64,000 nucleotides of DNA, from positions 3,355,599 to 3,419,598 of the forward strand of contig WNKI01000001.1 in assembly GCA_015350385.1 (NCBI GenBank), written 5' to 3'. The first letter of the stretch is position 1. Each line of letters opens with the position of its first letter. The translations under genes were made by a program, and so were the position numbers. The notes beneath the pieces were generated by a model. It was not told the DNA's origin. It searched no databases and worked only from the letters and a program-made list of their open reading frames with translations. Origin of the DNA: Aculops lycopersici (Eukaryota > Arthropoda > Arachnida > Trombidiformes > Eriophyidae). Positions 62,562 through 64,000 of the stretch are shown here, in pieces.

Positions 62562-63998
62562 TGGGAGCATCGGATGAACGCATATTCATCACAACCTTCG
62601 TGCTGGCACTTCTTTTCTGCATCGAAATCGAATTGAATCTCCTGCACCATATTTGGTCTCGGCCGAGTGAGCTCGTTCATGCTAAAGCTAGCGTCAGTCT
62701 TCCGCCAGGCATATCTCATCATATCTTGGTATGCGTGAGATTGTAGCTGATTATACACGAGTGAATGCATGTTAATCACTCAAGATCTGGTCGAAACCAT
62801 GTCTATTTGTGCAGTGTGAATCGCCTCAATCATCATAAGCTTTATGAATTTCTTATACTGACGGAAAACTGTGACGTCGAGGGGCTGAAGCTGGTCAGTT
62901 GTTTGCTCCGGTATCTTCAGTAGCTTGACACCGCGACCCTTTAGCTTGTTGGCAATCGCATTGTTTTGATTTCCGGCCCATGAGTCCAGGAGAAGTAGTG
63001 TATGAGGTTTTGTCTCGCATCTACGTTTCCTCAGATTCTCCAAATTCGTCATACAATCGCAAAATCGAATCCGCTCTTCGGGTTCTCTACAGCCCATTTT
63101 GCCATTTGCCTGTTGCAAGCCGGATCAATGTGCAATTCTGCCGGCATTTCTTCGAAGACTTCGTCATCGAAATCTTGCGGATCATTGTCAATATCAGTGT
63201 CAGTATCTTCCGACCTCAAGCGATCCCTGATTGCTGGAAAAAGAACTGTCTCTAACCATCCATTCATCAACTTGATGTTCATCTTGCCAGAAGAGCTAGA
63301 CACAACATTGATATTCCCATACTTTGCTTCTAATGCTCTGACCTCCTCCTCCACGTTTGATCCGAAATCGCCGCCGTTCCGTGATAACTCTTTCAAACAA
63401 AGGAGGACGTTCCCAACAAGCTCACCAGAGCGCGAGATTGTCAGCTGGATTGTGTAGGAGTGGGTCCTTCTGTTTGATTGATCGATATCAATAACAGTAT
63501 CTCTCTCCTTTCCAACTCAAGGTTCGATCTCGGTAGATCTCATAATTGAAACCGGCTTGATCCATATTGAGGATGTTGCGACGCGCAAAGTAGCGCTCTA
63601 TATCCGGATAGGTCGCTCGAAATTCTTCAATTGATTGTGTGGTCTGTTCGCGTTGCCTACGGAAGGAGCTACTGCAGAATTCAGTAACCTTTCGACTAAC
63701 AATGCCATACCTCTTCTTAAAATTATACAGCCATGTATTACTCGCTTTGAATCCCTGTATGTTCTGTTCTAGAGCGACCTGTCGGCCCCAGCGAGATATC
63801 ATGAAGTCGTGTAACGGCCTTCTTTGGTCTCTTGTTTCCTGAATCTTACGCAAGACTAATTCATCTATCATATCGTAATAGCTGGTACTAGCTCCTCTCA
63901 TGTCCGCACACTTCAAGATCCTATCTTTGTATTGCTTCTTTGTCAGCAGTAGTGTCAGTAGAAGACGAGGTGTGTAGGTGGTGTGTTATTGGGTTGAT
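62556..63998 (-). mobile_element. Decayed pogo/CENP-B-type DNA transposon (transposase remnant)
   Basis: Transposase pieces read on the minus strand in order. A CENP-B-type helix-turn-helix region comes first (about 63916-63640: KASNTWLYNFKKRYGIVSRKV), then the start of a DDE domain (NILNMDQAGFNYE, near 63550). After a break comes a middle piece (63396-63049: SGKMNIKLMNGWLETVLFP). After a frameshift near 63100 comes the DDE core (63018-62780: HTLLLLDSWAGNQN, then KIPEQTTDQLQPLDVTVFRQYKKFIK). A C-terminal piece follows (VYNQLQSHAYQDMMRYAWRKTD, then a Cys/His motif CQHEGCDEYAFIRCSHCGK). At least one frameshift and several stops make it inactive. The N-terminal frame stays open to near the window end without an ATG; terminal inverted repeats are not visible. 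Confidence 0.85.
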
Positions 63999-64000
63999 TA

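Noticed and set aside
1..64000. tRNA, rRNA, CRISPR arrays, bacterial operons
   Set aside because: No B-box-like tRNA core, rRNA segment or regularly spaced direct repeats were seen; gene content and splice sites are eukaryotic. A covariance-model search would be needed to exclude divergent tRNAs.

Overview
This is eukaryotic nuclear DNA, almost certainly from an arthropod. It holds an eyegone-type Pax gene, nuclear-encoded mitochondrial proteins (NDUFB8, holocytochrome c synthase), RNA polymerase II subunit RPB7, Sec16, SMG9, UVSSA and tandem GMC oxidoreductases. Most genes are single long exons. Where introns can be placed, they are few and sit towards the 5' end (three in the first 562 coding bases of a 2.4 kb esterase-like gene, none afterwards). 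An intron-poor genome of this kind would fit a compact acariform mite genome. Eriophyoid mites are known for massive intron loss, but the assignment below arthropod level is inference.

Layout. 1-6.7 kb: no gene, probably regulatory or 5' untranslated DNA of eyegone. 6.7-16.5 kb: eyegone (+), an unrecognised 468-aa protein (-), RPB7 (+), Sec16 (+) and a secreted CRAL-TRIO protein (-). 16.5-21.6 kb: non-coding, with a miRNA-like hairpin near 20.76 kb. 21.6-30.7 kb: a dense block with a PPxY membrane protein (+), UVSSA (-), NDUFB8 (+), a 139-aa protein (-), SMG9 (+) and a shortened TPR/Megator-like protein (-). The last two overlap tail to tail by 11 coding bases. 32.7-37.1 kb: G6PD (+), mevalonate diphosphate decarboxylase (+) and holocytochrome c synthase (-). 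37.6-44.0 kb: two membrane proteins on the minus strand whose introns can be resolved, namely a cholinesterase-like adhesion molecule (neuroligin/gliotactin type, catalytic Ser replaced) and a NELL-like VWC protein. 44.0-48.9 kb: non-coding, ending in one copy of a dispersed repeat. 49-53.9 kb: a single-exon cadherin-domain protein of 1637 aa.

55.2-64 kb is the unusual part. Two full-length GMC oxidoreductases (-) flank a gene for a 76-aa secreted peptide (-). The peptide gene, with its TATA box, UTRs and poly(A) signal, occurs a second time in opposite orientation at 61.8-62.56 kb, nearly identical over about 760 bp. Between the arms lie the second GMC gene, an inverted second copy of the dispersed repeat, and the C-terminal remnant of a third GMC gene. 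The remnant sits at the mirror-image distance from the peptide copy. A decayed pogo/CENP-B-type transposase starts exactly where the right arm ends. The block looks like an inverted duplication of a [secreted peptide + GMC oxidoreductase] unit, followed by repeat insertion and loss of most of the third GMC gene.

Most other genes are unrelated housekeeping neighbours. Several pairs are divergent and may share promoters: the 468-aa gene/RPB7, UVSSA/NDUFB8, and the 139-aa gene/SMG9.
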